Under the pieces are notes generated by a model. That model searched no databases, was not told the origin of the DNA, and was given only the letters and a program-made list of their open reading frames with translations. From Diorhabda sublineata (lineage: Eukaryota > Arthropoda > Insecta > Coleoptera > Chrysomelidae): a stretch of 64,000 nucleotides of DNA. The translations under genes and the position numbers were made by a program. Below are positions 1 to 11,900 of this stretch, one piece after another (position 1 is the first letter of the stretch; each line of letters starts with the position of its first letter). The DNA lies in assembly GCF_026230105.1 (NCBI RefSeq), contig NC_079474.1, positions 31,262,294 through 31,326,293 of the forward strand, written 5' to 3'.

Positions 1-365
1 TTCCAGTGATGTTCGATACCGTTTTTAAAATAAGAATCGTCAAGCTCCTCAAAATAGCCATTAACTGATTACCTCTTCATTGTTGGAAAATCTTTGACCA
101 CCCAGCTGGGTGTTTTTCTGGAAACAGAAAATATTCCGAGGGGGCTAAATCTAGCGAATAGGGTGCATGAGGTAGCAATTCAAACTTTAATTCATTAATT
201 TTGGCCATTTCAATAACGGATGTGTGAGCTGGTGCATTGTTTGGATGAAACAACACTTTCTACTTCTTAGCCAAATGTGGCCGTTTTTGATTGATCTATT
301 CGTTCAAACGTCAAACAATAAGTTCGCATGTTACTCGCCGTTGATACTTTCTCCGTTTTCAAGAA
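1..365 (-). pseudogene. Mariner transposase remnant (family M1), C-terminal part
   Basis: Read on the minus strand this encodes a broken DD34D-type mariner C-terminus; the piece at the window edge reads GYFEELDDSYFKNGIEHHW. Several frameshifts and stops. The same family recurs at 7.7, 23.1 and 32.3 kb. The copy continues off the left edge. Confidence 0.7.
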
Positions 366-2639
366 ATTTCTGTAATCCTCAGTATAGAGTATTCAAACCC
401 GAGCTCATAGTTCAACTCATGTGACTTAAGGAAAATACTGAATTAACTATTAATTTATAGGATGTAGGATTTAATATTTAACCTGCTCAGTCAAAAATAA
501 TGACTCTGTATTTCCAGCTAAAAAGTTTGTATTCATCAAATTTATTCAATATATGATAATATCCTTTATTTTTAAGATATAATCATATGAAATCTTAACG
601 ATGAAACAATGTTTATAAACGTCAATTGGCCTTATGAATCTCTTTCTCTTTCACAAAAATAGATATAAATAATTTATGGAAACTTGCGTTTTTATTTTGT
701 TTTGATGTTAGTTGACGAAGCGAAAGTGCATGGCATGTAGTAAGCGCCAGCTCGTGGGAAAATGGGTCGTAACACACATTCTCTTTAAAAATATCAATAA
801 CAAACTACCATTGAAATTTCACCTTATTATAAATCACAAGCGTATCCGGGGGCAAGACCGGGGTAAACGACATCTTAATGAACTCGGATGTTCACTTGGA
901 ACAAAGTGCTGTTTCAATAAAAACATCTAACCAGATGCAATTATGAATTTTTAGAGGTATTACGAACATAAATTAATGTTATTTATAGAATACTTTTATA
1001 ATTAACGAGTTTTTATAATTATTATTGTATGCATAGTTTTTTATTGTTCTGTTTGCACTGGTAATTTAAACATAAGGTAAAATCAATTGAAAACAATAAA
1101 GTGATTGTTAAAATTACAATAAAAATAATTTACACGACGCTTAATTTACCAGAAAAAAACATCACTAGACAAATAAATTGATAAAATAAGTAGTGCGTAG
1201 TTCAAACAGCAATTGTGCCATTTTGTGCGCATTCCTGTCTCGAGTTCTCTTTGTTTCGCATACAAGTTAAATACTATGACTAGTACATATATAGAATCAA
1301 AAATGTAGTAAAATGCTGCATAGAGATTTTTATGGATTGGTAGTAATCGCAAAGACACTCTTTTTTCTTTTAAATTATGTTACTCTTTCATTTTGCTAAA
1401 TTAAACAAGAAGTACAAGAAATTATCTATACTTTTGATTGCTTTCTCGATGCTGAAAAGTACCTGAAATATAAACCATAACGTCCAATTGGAAAATACGA
1501 AGCTGTATTTCTAAAATACCAGAAGGCAATTGATCAAAAAAGCCATGACTTTTCAATGTAAAAACAGGCTAAATTTCTCATAGGAAGAGCAGAACATCCT
1601 TTTCTTCTGATCCAATTATCAAGTTATCTAAAATTGTTACAGTAAATCAAAATCCATGTGAGGTATGTCAATAATCTTCAAGCTGACTGTGAAAAAATAA
1701 TAAAATGTTTTATTAGAATACGAAATTATCTTTATAAAATCTGGAATTTGACCAGAAATAATTCGAGAACAGTTTAAAAGGGAGAAAATAGATAAAAAAC
1801 ATTAGGAAAATGACATGAAGAAGTAAAAAAGGATATTATGTTGCTAAGATTCGGCCCAGTGCTGAACCTTTGTAACATTATAAATATAACAATAATAAAA
1901 CACTAAAAATTATTTTAATAAGATTTAAATAACAAAAACAGTGATGTCTCAACTTAATTATTCAAACTGAGTTATCTGAACTCAGAAACTCAGAAACTCA
2001 GAAACTCAGAAACTGAGTTCAGTTAATTCTTAGTTTCGTTGAATAAACTTTAAGTTGATTCAATATTGAATATACTAGTTATTATTCATATGATCTCGAC
2101 GTCAATTTTTTTGCGTAATCAACATTATCTTGGAAGTTATTAATTTCGTAATTGTCATCACAAATTGTTATTAACATAAACGATGACAAAGGTAAGCCTA
2201 CCGTATTATAATTCAAATGTCAGTTTCTTGATCTTAATTTTTCTATCAATATCGATCTATCATCCTTGAACTACAGGCAGACCTTGGCTATTCTACGAAC
2301 ATGTATTGCATACTAAAAATATATTCATATGAACAATTATATATAAATATATAGTCGTGAATAAGTCTTGATGTAAATGAAGTATTTTTGATGATTCGAC
2401 CTAATTTCACTCTTTATTCAAATAATATAAATATTATAATTATTGACAATTCTCATAAATATTTTATGTTTTCTTCATATGCACCTAATCTCATAATTAA
2501 CCAATCTTTTATATTTAACCTAATCTACTTATTTCTGTCCCAAGTATTCCCAATGGTTCATCTATGAAATTAACGTTTATGTTTACTATTAAATTAGGTT
2601 TTCACCATTACTTTTTATACAAGCTCAAAAAGCTTGGTG
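366..2639. other. Non-coding AT-rich stretch
   Basis: No gene recognised; the ORFs are short and unremarkable. Only the 8-bp tandem repeat near 2.0 kb stands out. Confidence 0.6.
1979..2016. repeat. Short tandem repeat, 8-bp unit
   Basis: About four and a half copies of CTCAGAAA, followed by the partly inverted ACTGAGTTCAGTT. Confidence 0.85.
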
Positions 2640-3210
2640 CTTTTCAGCCTGCGCACTGTATCTTGCTTATCTAGAATCTAGAAGTTCTATCAGTTCCAGT
2701 TCCAGTTTTTGAAGGCAAGCATAATTACTTTGATTGGTATAGTGCCATTCAACTTCTTCCTAGTAAGCGATATATTTGAATTTCAGTTCCTCCGATATTT
2801 TTGGTATGCTCCTGCCATTTTAATTTGCTATCAAGATGTAGTCCATAACCATTTTCTCATATGGGATCATTTTATAGTTCAATGTAACTGGGAGATTGTT
2901 TATCTCTTTATAAGTAAATTTGATATAGACTGATTTTTGTTCATTAATTCTAATAACCCTTTTGTTGTTCTAGACGTCTATAGGAATTATTGTAGTACCT
3001 TCTGCAAATATATCTAGTTTAATATTTTTCGTAACAGGGATGTCATATATTAGTCCCCAAACAGTTTATTGACGGATCCCTGCTCTAATCATTTGAATTC
3101 CTGAATATTCTCTTTCTTATTCAACTCTGAACGTAAGCCTTTCAGGTAGAAGTCTACAATTGTATCCTCGTTAAAATTCTATTCCATGGTTCGAAGGTGT
3201 AGTTTGAATT
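2640..3210 (-). pseudogene. Jockey-like reverse transcriptase fragment
   Basis: Minus-strand translation shows, in order, a decayed AGVPQGS-like block (AGIRQ), a degraded active-site line (DIFAEGTTII where the family has FADDTAIL), a VYIKFTYKE block and SEELKFKY, the usual order of blocks in Jockey-clade RTs. Frames shift and stops intervene. Weaker than the copies at 29.8 and 37.5 kb. Confidence 0.5.
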
Positions 3211-3549
3211 GCTTTAATGAATTCAAAATCTATTTTATCAATATTGAGATGCTTGTACTATGTTAACATCACCATTATTGGAAGAAACTTCATATGTAGT
3301 GGGTAAGGTTACAGGGGTTTTTCTGTTGATTCTAAACAACTTTTTTCATATTTGCCACACACAGAAAAATTGTTTTTTAAGCAATATCTTCAGAACAAAA
3401 TTGGAATCGAGATTTTTTTACATTTCGTTTCTCAAATCCGTGGGCACATTGTATAATAATTAAAAAAATATATTATGAGCAACCTGTATATAGAATATAA
3501 CCGGATATCTTGATTTTTAACTTGATCGCTATTAATTTCATAGTTTTAT

Positions 3550-3930
3550 ATTTATTTGTTAACATTCGTGCTAAAGATATTTCGCGTCGGGCTTGGGCGA
3601 CGAACGCGACGACGCAAGTAGACGCATTCTAGTGAGAGCAACACCAGCACCATGAGCATCAACGAGATCATCGCCTTCGTCGTGTTGTGGTACATCGACA
3701 GTATCATTAGTATATAACCCAATTCTTTGGATGTAAAGTAGGTCGGTGACCTAGATTCACATTTATGAAAAGTGATTGCTCCGGTCGGTGTTGGCGACTG
3801 CATTGACTCCGCTTGTCTACTTCCAACATTGTTGCCAGCTCGGAGGGGTATAAATCACTTCGCAAAATATGTTTTATTTTCACAATGGACTGTTTTTCCA
3901 TAAAAAAAATTGTGAATGACTGAGTCATTA
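3550..3930 (-). other. GC-rich island with short unassigned ORFs
   Basis: A CpG-containing stretch in an AT-rich background. Two overlapping minus-strand ORFs (3552-3803 and 3707-3928) resemble nothing I recognise. Positions 3608-3623 share a perfect 16-mer (opposite strand) with the island at 42.46 kb, so this may be a degraded repeat rather than an exon. Confidence 0.35.
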
Positions 3931-5040
3931 TATTTTATAATATAAAAACAGAAACAATTAGAAATTGAATAAAAATTTAGGTAATTATCTAGATTAGGTT
4001 ACACCCCTCCGATTTCGTTGAAATTTTAGTATGTTATAAATAAAATTTCGCTGAACAAAAATATATAGGGTGCGGAAATCATCCCTTCAGGTATTTTTTT
4101 GCATCTAAAGAATCAAATAATTGTAATGATTTTTCAGTGATTGTAATATTTAAATTAATCGTTGAAACCTTACCTATGTTAGGTTACTAAAAATGCAGCT
4201 TTAATCAAAATTAGTATGTAGAAAATAGTTCAATGTTTACTGTTTACTACTATTTATAATGATTACAAGTAGGTTTCTGAAGACGATAACTTCGACATCG
4301 ATACACGAGTTTAACAGTGCAGTATTTATGAATTATACATTGCTAGTAAACGATTTCAAATATTCTTTTCACTGAGTTTGATTTAAAAATTTTAATAAAT
4401 GGGACTCATAGTAAAAAATTGATAACCTACAAGTATTTATGCATAGTTTTTATATTTATGTGGTACTTTCAACTATCCGGATTTTTGATAGTTATATGAC
4501 CAGAACAACAGGACATCATGTAAGCAAGCAAAATCTTCAATAGAAGCTGTTAATTATAATATATACGGTCTAAGAATTGATTAATATCAGATATTCAAAT
4601 ATATTTCATACAAACAACTTCCCTAATAATTAAACTTAATATAAATATAAGAATTTTCTCTAAATTCGACAACAATGTTAGGAAGATGTTGATGGACTTT
4701 CTTGTGATGGTGTCGCCGCCGCCTAAGTACAGTGACCTCCTGATTTCACTGTCGTACCATCTCCTTGTTGCCGACCTTTCGCCACAGGGACGTTGCCCCT
4801 CTGACTATGTACTAATCAAAGATTGAAAATAAATGATGGGTATGTAAGTATGCGTGTGCTGATTGTTTGTTATTATATACAGGATGTCCTGTCCTTCCTA
4901 TATTCGTTTCCGTTCAACATATATGAGACCCTGACGTCTGGAGATATTTAATTCCAAAGTTAAATTCTGAACGAATGATGAATTGCATTGAAGTTAAGTT
5001 AAATTAAGAACTTAAATTACAAATTTATGTTTATTTATAA
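3931..5040. other. Non-coding AT-rich stretch
   Basis: Nothing recognised apart from a short GC-richer patch at about 4.68-4.81 kb with no convincing reading frame. Confidence 0.5.
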
Positions 5041-5950
5041 TACGAGGGTTCCTGCTTAAGATATGTCTACAGTGATGTGAATATGTCAAATCTGACATTG
5101 CCATCATAAAGTTTGACATTTTTAATGGTGAACGTACTCGGAACATGTTGACATACGAGTGCTACTTGAGTTGTTTATTTTAATTGATACTTGAAACATT
5201 TATCTTTGTTAAAAAAGGAATTAAATCACATTTTCTATGACTTTCGACTTGGATCAATCCAACAGCATTATGCCGATCATCTAGCTTCGACTTTTGGTGT
5301 TGAAGCATCATCTCGAGCCATCGTATTTCGCTGGTTTTCCGAATTCAATCATGGTCGTCCAAAATCGGCTGTTGTGCCAAAAAACATCGATGCTGTGCGT
5401 AAACGGATTGAGGTATATTCATACATTCAATATTGTATGAACATTTGGCTATGAAAGAGATTTGATAACGTTGGATGCCGCATAATTTGACAATCGCTCA
5501 AAAGAAAGCTCGTGTTGATTTGTGCAAAGAAATGCTGGAAAAAATCAATCGTGATGCTTCAAAATACGTCTATAACATCGTGACAGACGACGAATCATGG
5601 ATTTTTGCATATGTACCCGAAACTAACAATCGACTGTATGATTCTTTCAAGATGAGCCAAATGCGTCGAAACTTGTTCACTACTGTTCGATTAGAGCAAT
5701 GAAGAACGGTCAATTCTGTTAGACAAAAGTGTACGAAAAATTAGGTGAACTAATCACAGACATCGAATTATTCTCCACGACGACAATGCGAGCTCGCACA
5801 CAGCATTTCACTTCAAACAAAAACAGTCAAAACATCGAATTTATCGGTCATCCGCTATACAGTCATTGTTTGCAAACAATAATTTCTCCTTAGTCCCGCA
5901 GATTATAAATAGATCGCGAGGTCAACTTTTTCCTACACCTTAAGAAGCGG
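5041..5950 (+). mobile_element. Mariner element (family M2), 3'-truncated
   Basis: Starts at a TA followed by CGAGGGTTCCTGCTTAAG, nearly the end sequence of the intact copy at 58818. The + strand carries a broken mariner transposase: an N-terminal helix-turn-helix part (ASSRAIVFRWFSEFNHGRPKS, 5191-5454) and a catalytic part with VTDDESWIFAYVPETNN (5475-5702), separated by frameshifts; later text reads as DNASSHT-like sequence with stops. The 3' inverted end is not seen, so the right limit is approximate. Confidence 0.75.
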
Positions 5951-7690
5951 TTTATCAGCATAAAACAATTTCATTCATTGGAATAATAATTGATAGTAAA
6001 GTTTGAACAATTACTTCCAACATAAATTCCCAAAGATATTCCATGTTGCTATTTATCAAAAACGTTGGATATTCCTTAAATTGGTTTGGAAGAAGATGGT
6101 CAATATTTTTTTAGAAATCTCAATTTAGTTAATCAAACTTTATTCTATATATGCTTCTGCTACGGAGGCAGATTTTCAGCCACCGTGATGTTTTATGGAT
6201 GTAATATTGCATTGGCCATTGGAATCAAAGTGAGTTATCTGTATCTTGAATAAATTTATTGATATTATCCCTTGATCAAACTTTCTTTTCACGGTATCCA
6301 ACGATTTTGTTCTTTATGATCGGGACCAATTTTGAAAACTTTATTATATAAATATTTTTCTCACCATTCAATTCATTTTTCAAGATTAAATAGACACTCC
6401 AAACGTAGGAGGCTTAATGATTTTTTATTTTTTCTCCAAATAGCACATTTTCAGAAAACATGTTTTTTGTCGCATATTTCACGAAAATGGTCGTAGGTAT
6501 GTTTTTCCACATAAAAACTTGGATTTCGCCGGCAACATTAATATACATAATGGGCCATGAGTACCACAATAACAATCAACATCTATCTTCTTGAAAATAA
6601 CTTGAAATTTGGAGTAACTACGGGCAAACACAGTCAGTCACACACGCGGTCCCACAACAATGGGAAAATCCACGTCAAAATGTATTGGAAGTATTTATTT
6701 TTAAAATATTTCAGACGATGTAAATTCACAGTTGTATAAAAAATATTGTGTATAGTTCGTGTATATAGTTTGTATTGTCATGGTACATTAGAGATAATTT
6801 TTGGCCTCGACCTGCGGTCTCGGTGAACAATTAACACTCTCATGTGCCATTAAAAAACTCATTTCACTTACCTTAAAATCAGTTCCTGATGATAAATACA
6901 TAGTTATTCAAGAGTTCGGATTATATATTAAAGAGAATACACTTTGTCCTTTCATTCCGACAGCCCTACAACAATAATCACGTCCATAGATTTGGATATA
7001 GTTCAAAAGAGGTGGATTTATTCAGTCATTATTACGATAGTGTTTTATTCAATATTTATTTATATTTCATTTATATTTTTTTCCATTTCATTTAGTATTC
7101 AAGAATGCAAAAACATTTTAACAAGTGTCCCCTTCTTCTCACTTTCTTATGAGTAACTAACTAGGCAATTACAAAGATACGTAAAAATAAATGGAAATAA
7201 AAAAGAAGAATTTATTAAGGGGTTGTTGGCCTACGATCCAGATACGATTCTTATGCAAATCACATGGCAAAGCAGCGGAGGTTCAGTGTGGTCAGTGACG
7301 CTCCTAGGCCGTCTACAAGTACATCTGCAGTAAACAGGCCAGTTAATTTTCGTATGAGATGTGAACAAATTACTAAATACTAAAAAACTTCGCATATGTT
7401 AATGATTTTCTATAATATAATTCGAAATTATTTTACCTAATAAAGTAATCTGATGCAATCTCTCCGTATTCGATAAAAGTATAATTATTTTCTTTGTTTT
7501 ATATACCAAGCGGACATAAACTTTAACATATATTTTAGACCACAAATGGAATCTTCAGTTTTTTAATTTTAATTTTTGTTAAGCATTCCTTTAAAGTTAT
7601 AACAAATTTTAATAATAATCCATTCTAAACAAAAGGAAGCACCAATAGTAAAAACATCACCTTAATATCATAATTACTATTCAAAAATAC
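5951..7690. other. Non-coding stretch
   Basis: AT-rich with a few longer frames but no domain I can name. A short GC-richer patch lies at 7.21-7.33 kb. Confidence 0.5.
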
Positions 7691-7692
7691 TA

Positions 7693-8345
7693 CGAGGAGG
7701 TTGCCAGAAGTAAGTACCTGGTCCAACAAAAAAAAACACAAAAATTTTGGACAAAATATATTTATTTCTCAACATAATTTCCTTTTAGCTACACTACACT
7801 CTTCCCAACGATGTTCAACAAGCTTTATTCCCTTTTTATAATCGTCAAGCTTCTCAAAATAGCAAATTTCTCAAGTTTGGGAAAAGAAAATAATCCGAGT
7901 GGGCTAAATATAACGAATAGGGTGCATGAAGTAGCAATTCAAACTTTAATTCATTAATTTTGACCATTGCAATAAGGGATGTGTGTGCTGGTTCATTGTC
8001 TTCTTAGCCAAATTTGGTCCTTTTTGCTTGACTTCTTCGCTCAAACGATGCAATAAGTTTGCAACATGACCTTACCTGCAGATGGAACACTCTTTGCTTT
8101 CTTTTGTTTATTTTATTTCGGATGTGAAGTGATGAACCCACATCTTATCGAGCTGTAGTTGTTCTATGGTGAGCAAACTCGGCACCCATATTGCGCACAG
8201 CTTTCTCATGTCCAAATTTTCAGGTCATATGCAACGTACCGCATTTTCAGTCAACGTCCTTTGTGAATTTTTTTCAACATATCTGGAATCGTCACCTCAT
8301 TTGGTCGACTACTTTGACCCTGGTTCTCCATATCATATCCTTCCT
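7693..8345 (-). mobile_element. Mariner remnant (family M1), internally deleted
   Basis: Begins at TA then CGAGGAGGTTGCCAGAAG; further inward GTACCTGGTCCAAC is shared with the copies at 23.08 and 32.27 kb. Minus-strand transposase pieces are recognisable (end of the DELDDY-like C-terminus near 7.83 kb, an N-terminal block near 8.3 kb) with a deletion and frameshifts between. Confidence 0.7.
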
Positions 8346-8909
8346 GGTAGATAGGCGTGTTTTATAAACATTATTTCTTGATTTTGTTAAAATAATTCGT
8401 ATGCTAACTTCACCATAAGATTCGTACCCCTTGTATATTACATTATAGTCTTCTCTTCTCAAAAAAACTAACGATATTCTCTTCTCTATGGCTACCAGCT
8501 CTTCTAAATTGAGAGTAGAGTAAATAGAAATCTGCTACAGAAGTCGCGAGCCAAAAAGATGGTTATATTTACATCAGATGACGAAAAAGTTATTTCACAA
8601 AAATGTTATACAATAATGACAGCTTTATTTAAAGCTTGTGTACATATTTTAAAAAATTTATGGATATTTGTGATACTTCTTGGTTTACATTTGTTTTTCA
8701 ACGTGACGCTTATTGCATCAAATTACAGGCATCACCTATGAACCAATAGTTTGAAACTTCAAGCTTCCCTAAAGCTCTTAGTCTCATCATCTGGTAGTCC
8801 TTGATCTTTTCTTAAACAGGTTGCAACCTATTATGTTTATCTACGACATTTTTCAGTTGTCGAAAAAGGTTTTTGTTTTTGAAACAGTCATTTATAATAG
8901 TATTTTACA
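8346..8909. other. Non-coding stretch
   Basis: Contains only a 60-codon frame (8559-8741) of unknown meaning. Confidence 0.45.
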
Positions 8910-9221
8910 ATGTTGGAGTTCGAAATTTGTTCAAAAATATTGAGCTCGATTGGACCCTATCCGGATTCGATGGTTAATCTGTTTTTTCTAAGTTCCGTGG
9001 TAAGTTGGTACGCATTTTCCAGCGAATTGAACATTTATTTTCCCTTTATATTTATATATCACATTTTTCTCACATCCTCAATTTTTTCAGAATTAAACAA
9101 AACACCAAATAGGCCAGTATTGTGGAACACCGCTTCACAAAAGAAATTGCGAGAAACGGAATTTGCAAAATTTGCTACAAACATCTATTGCGCAAAAATG
9201 AAGAAGCACCTCCAAATTTGA
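8910..9221 (+). CDS. Unassigned ORF, hydrophobic; possibly odorant-receptor-like fragment
   Basis: A 103-codon frame (in-frame ATG-led by TTGGAG at its start) with FEICSKILSSIGPYPDS followed by hydrophobic segments. The opening and the spacing of hydrophobic segments recall the N-terminus of insect odorant receptors, but there is no diagnostic motif and the frame ends early without an obvious donor. If real it is an exon fragment or pseudogene. Confidence 0.25.
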   Translation: MLEFEICSKILSSIGPYPDSMVNLFFLSSVVSWYAFSSELNIYFPFIFIYHIFLTSSIFSELNKTPNRPVLWNTASQKKLRETEFAKFATNIYCAKMKKHLQI

Positions 9222-9884
9222 TTTATTCGGCCATGTTCACCGCTATATATGAAATTTGTTAACAAGTATTCTAAGTGAAATTTTTTGAACGAAACCATAG
9301 TTAGATGCCTTGAAGGAGTTACATAAAACAAATGTAACTGTTTAGTAGATTTATTAAGAGAAGTTTGATCAAAATATTTTTCCTCAATTCCATGCTGTTT
9401 GATATAGTTTACGTGGTTGAAGTAGGGATAAATTTGAAAGTATTTTATCTTAATTCGCTGTACTTGTCCGGAATCAGTAGAATCGCTGGGAAAACAAGAT
9501 TTCAGTTTCCAAGGGTTAATGATTCAATTAACAACATAAAAAAATATTTATTAAAGCTCCTTCAAGGGTGCAAACAGACATGGAAGCACTTCTAGATTTT
9601 ATCTTGCGTCGAAAGCTACTCGCATTGCAGTTTGGTACGCGAAGTCTTTAATTTCTTTTAATTACTTAAAAAAATGGGAAGAAAATTCAACTGCATCATA
9701 GAAGCAAAATTGAGCAAAATTTAAGTTATATGAACAATAATTATAAAATAATTATTGAAACGATATCACACAAGAGAAAATTGAAATAGCTTTATTCGAT
9801 TCAATCAACTAGAAAATTAAAAACTATCATCCAATCCATTTCAAATAAATTAAAGAATGTGCCAGTTAAACATAAAGGCTTTAT

Positions 9885-10069
9885 ACTGAATACACTGCTT
9901 ACACTACCACTACACTAACACTCACGATTACACTGTCTGGCGCGCGTTTCGATAACCAAGTTATCGTCCTCAGAGATTGGTTATTCAAACGCGCGTCAGA
10001 CAGTGTAATTATGAGTGTTGGTGTAAACAGTGTGAATATCGTCAACGGTTTCAATAATTCCAACTTATG
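9885..10069. mobile_element. Fold-back element with candidate target-site duplication
   Basis: Two 46-base arms, 9912-9957 and 9979-10024, are inverted copies of each other with about six mismatches; each contains CGCGCGT and ACACTGTCTG-type sequence. The loop contains GATAACCAAGTTATC, itself palindromic. The 10-mer AAGGCTTTAT occurs directly on both sides (9875-9884 and 10070-10079). No coding capacity. A piece of one arm recurs at 43.69 kb. Confidence 0.65.
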
Positions 10070-10079
10070 AAGGCTTTAT

Positions 10080-11460
10080 TACTTTGATTAAGTATTGAGT
10101 GGAGAAGTAGCAGCAGAAATAAAAATTGAACCTTCGTAAAAGCATTATAATATATGCCGATTACGTAGAACGTCGAACGACAGGGTTTCCAATATCGAGG
10201 AATCCAAAAAACATATAACTGTGTGTGACGAAATTCTAATCAATAGTACTTAATAATAACATGTGAATCTTTGTAAATAGATATAAATATTAAATAGATA
10301 AATAAAAACGATTTCATATTTTGCGTATATATGCGCATATTTCACGTAATTGGTTTGCATATAAATTCCAACCTTAATTATATTAAGTTATCATAATATG
10401 TATAACCATATTTAATAGCAATATCTTTCGTTCTTTGTATAGACAGGCCTAAAATATAAAAGAACGTTCAACAGCTCTCCTTAACCTGTTAATTTTTTTT
10501 ATTTTATTTGTTTATTTGTTTACTCTGACTCTTGGTATTTCTGATGATGGTAAAACAACTGATCGCAGGGTAAGTTGATATGAGTACACAGGACTATAAA
10601 CTTGATTTATGATATGGGATAATGAACCTCTGTAAAGACCATGTGATTGTCAAAACAATTTAAATTCAATTTCTGGAATATTTCATTGCTAAAAAGTATA
10701 GTAAAAAATAACATCTTAGTGAAATGAAAAACCTTAAATTGTCCGCTATAAATAACTACACGTCAAACATTCTACCAAGATCGATGTTATCATTATCATA
10801 AGAATTGAATAACAACTACTGGTAGCAGGTTGGTTGAGTATGTATAGAGCTAGGGAAATGACCTTGCGAGCCAGACAATGGTCTACCTGGTAGTTCTATA
10901 GAGTTCACTACCTACAGAAAACATTGACCACTACCTTCGAAATAACTTTTTAGAAACATTTGTTATTATTAATAAGGATCGACCACATCAAAATTAGTTA
11001 CCACTTTAGATTGATTGACAGTTCCAATAAGAAATTTATTTAACAACAAACTTGAATACAGACAGCTCTACTCTTATAATACCGTGAATATCAGTATGTG
11101 TAAATACATTTTAATTTGAATGACAGATATTTTTTCACGTTCGTTTAAATTCTTTCTAGGTATTATATTTGTGTCAAATAATATGTTTATTATATTAAAA
11201 CAAATATTGAAGTAAAAATAAAATATATTTCCATATTATGTACCATGGGCCCAGTATAGGCCCAGACTTGCGCCAAGTATGTACAACTCTGACCCAAGCT
11301 TGGAAACCATTATAGGCCCAGGCTTGGTGGGACTCTGGAATGATAACATGCTCCTCGCTTGGTTAGCAAGCCTTTTTTTTGCCCTAGTGGTAGATGAAAG
11401 AAAATGCCTTCCTCTCAGCGCGGCAGGCGGTGCAATACTGAGAGTTCGTGTGGGACTTTC
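10080..11460. other. Non-coding stretch
   Basis: No gene recognised. At 11.24-11.33 kb the phrase TAGGCCCAG(A/G)CTTG is repeated, about 60 bases apart. Confidence 0.45.
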
Positions 11461-11900
11461 ACCTCACTAAACCACCCTCCACTTTTAAAAACGTTCTTGG
11501 GAGAGACTGTGTACTGGTAGAACAGAGACTGCCATTTCGTCAGCATACCTTCCTAAATTACTATGTTTGTACTTACCCTTTCACCTCCCTATCTTCTTTT
11601 TCCATCTTCTTCATTATTGACGTCTTGTATTCTGTTACGTTTTGCCAATTTATTTTGAAGTCATGAATCTAATTAACTCCTCTCTCGACAATGTTCTGTT
11701 AATCTTCTTTTCTATTTCTCTTCTTTCTTGATTCCATCTCACACATTCGTACAAGACATAAGCAGGGTCGTCCCTTTGTTCACAGATATCGTGAGCTGTT
11801 TGTTTTTTGTTGTTTGTTTGTTTTAATTCTTTTAGTAAAGGTACCGAACAATCCATGTCCTATAAGAATCTGCGTGACAAAATAGTTTGTTATTCTATGC
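11461..11900 (-). pseudogene. R1-like non-LTR retrotransposon, C-terminal fragment
   Basis: The minus-strand frame at 11650-11856 reads DDPAYVLYECVRWNQERR then a Lys/Glu-rich tail ending ELIRFMTSK. This matches the cysteine-containing C-terminal region of R1-clade ORF2 proteins (D-x-A-x-H-x-L/F-x-C-x-RW-x-x-x-R). Nothing of the RT core is visible nearby. Confidence 0.6.
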
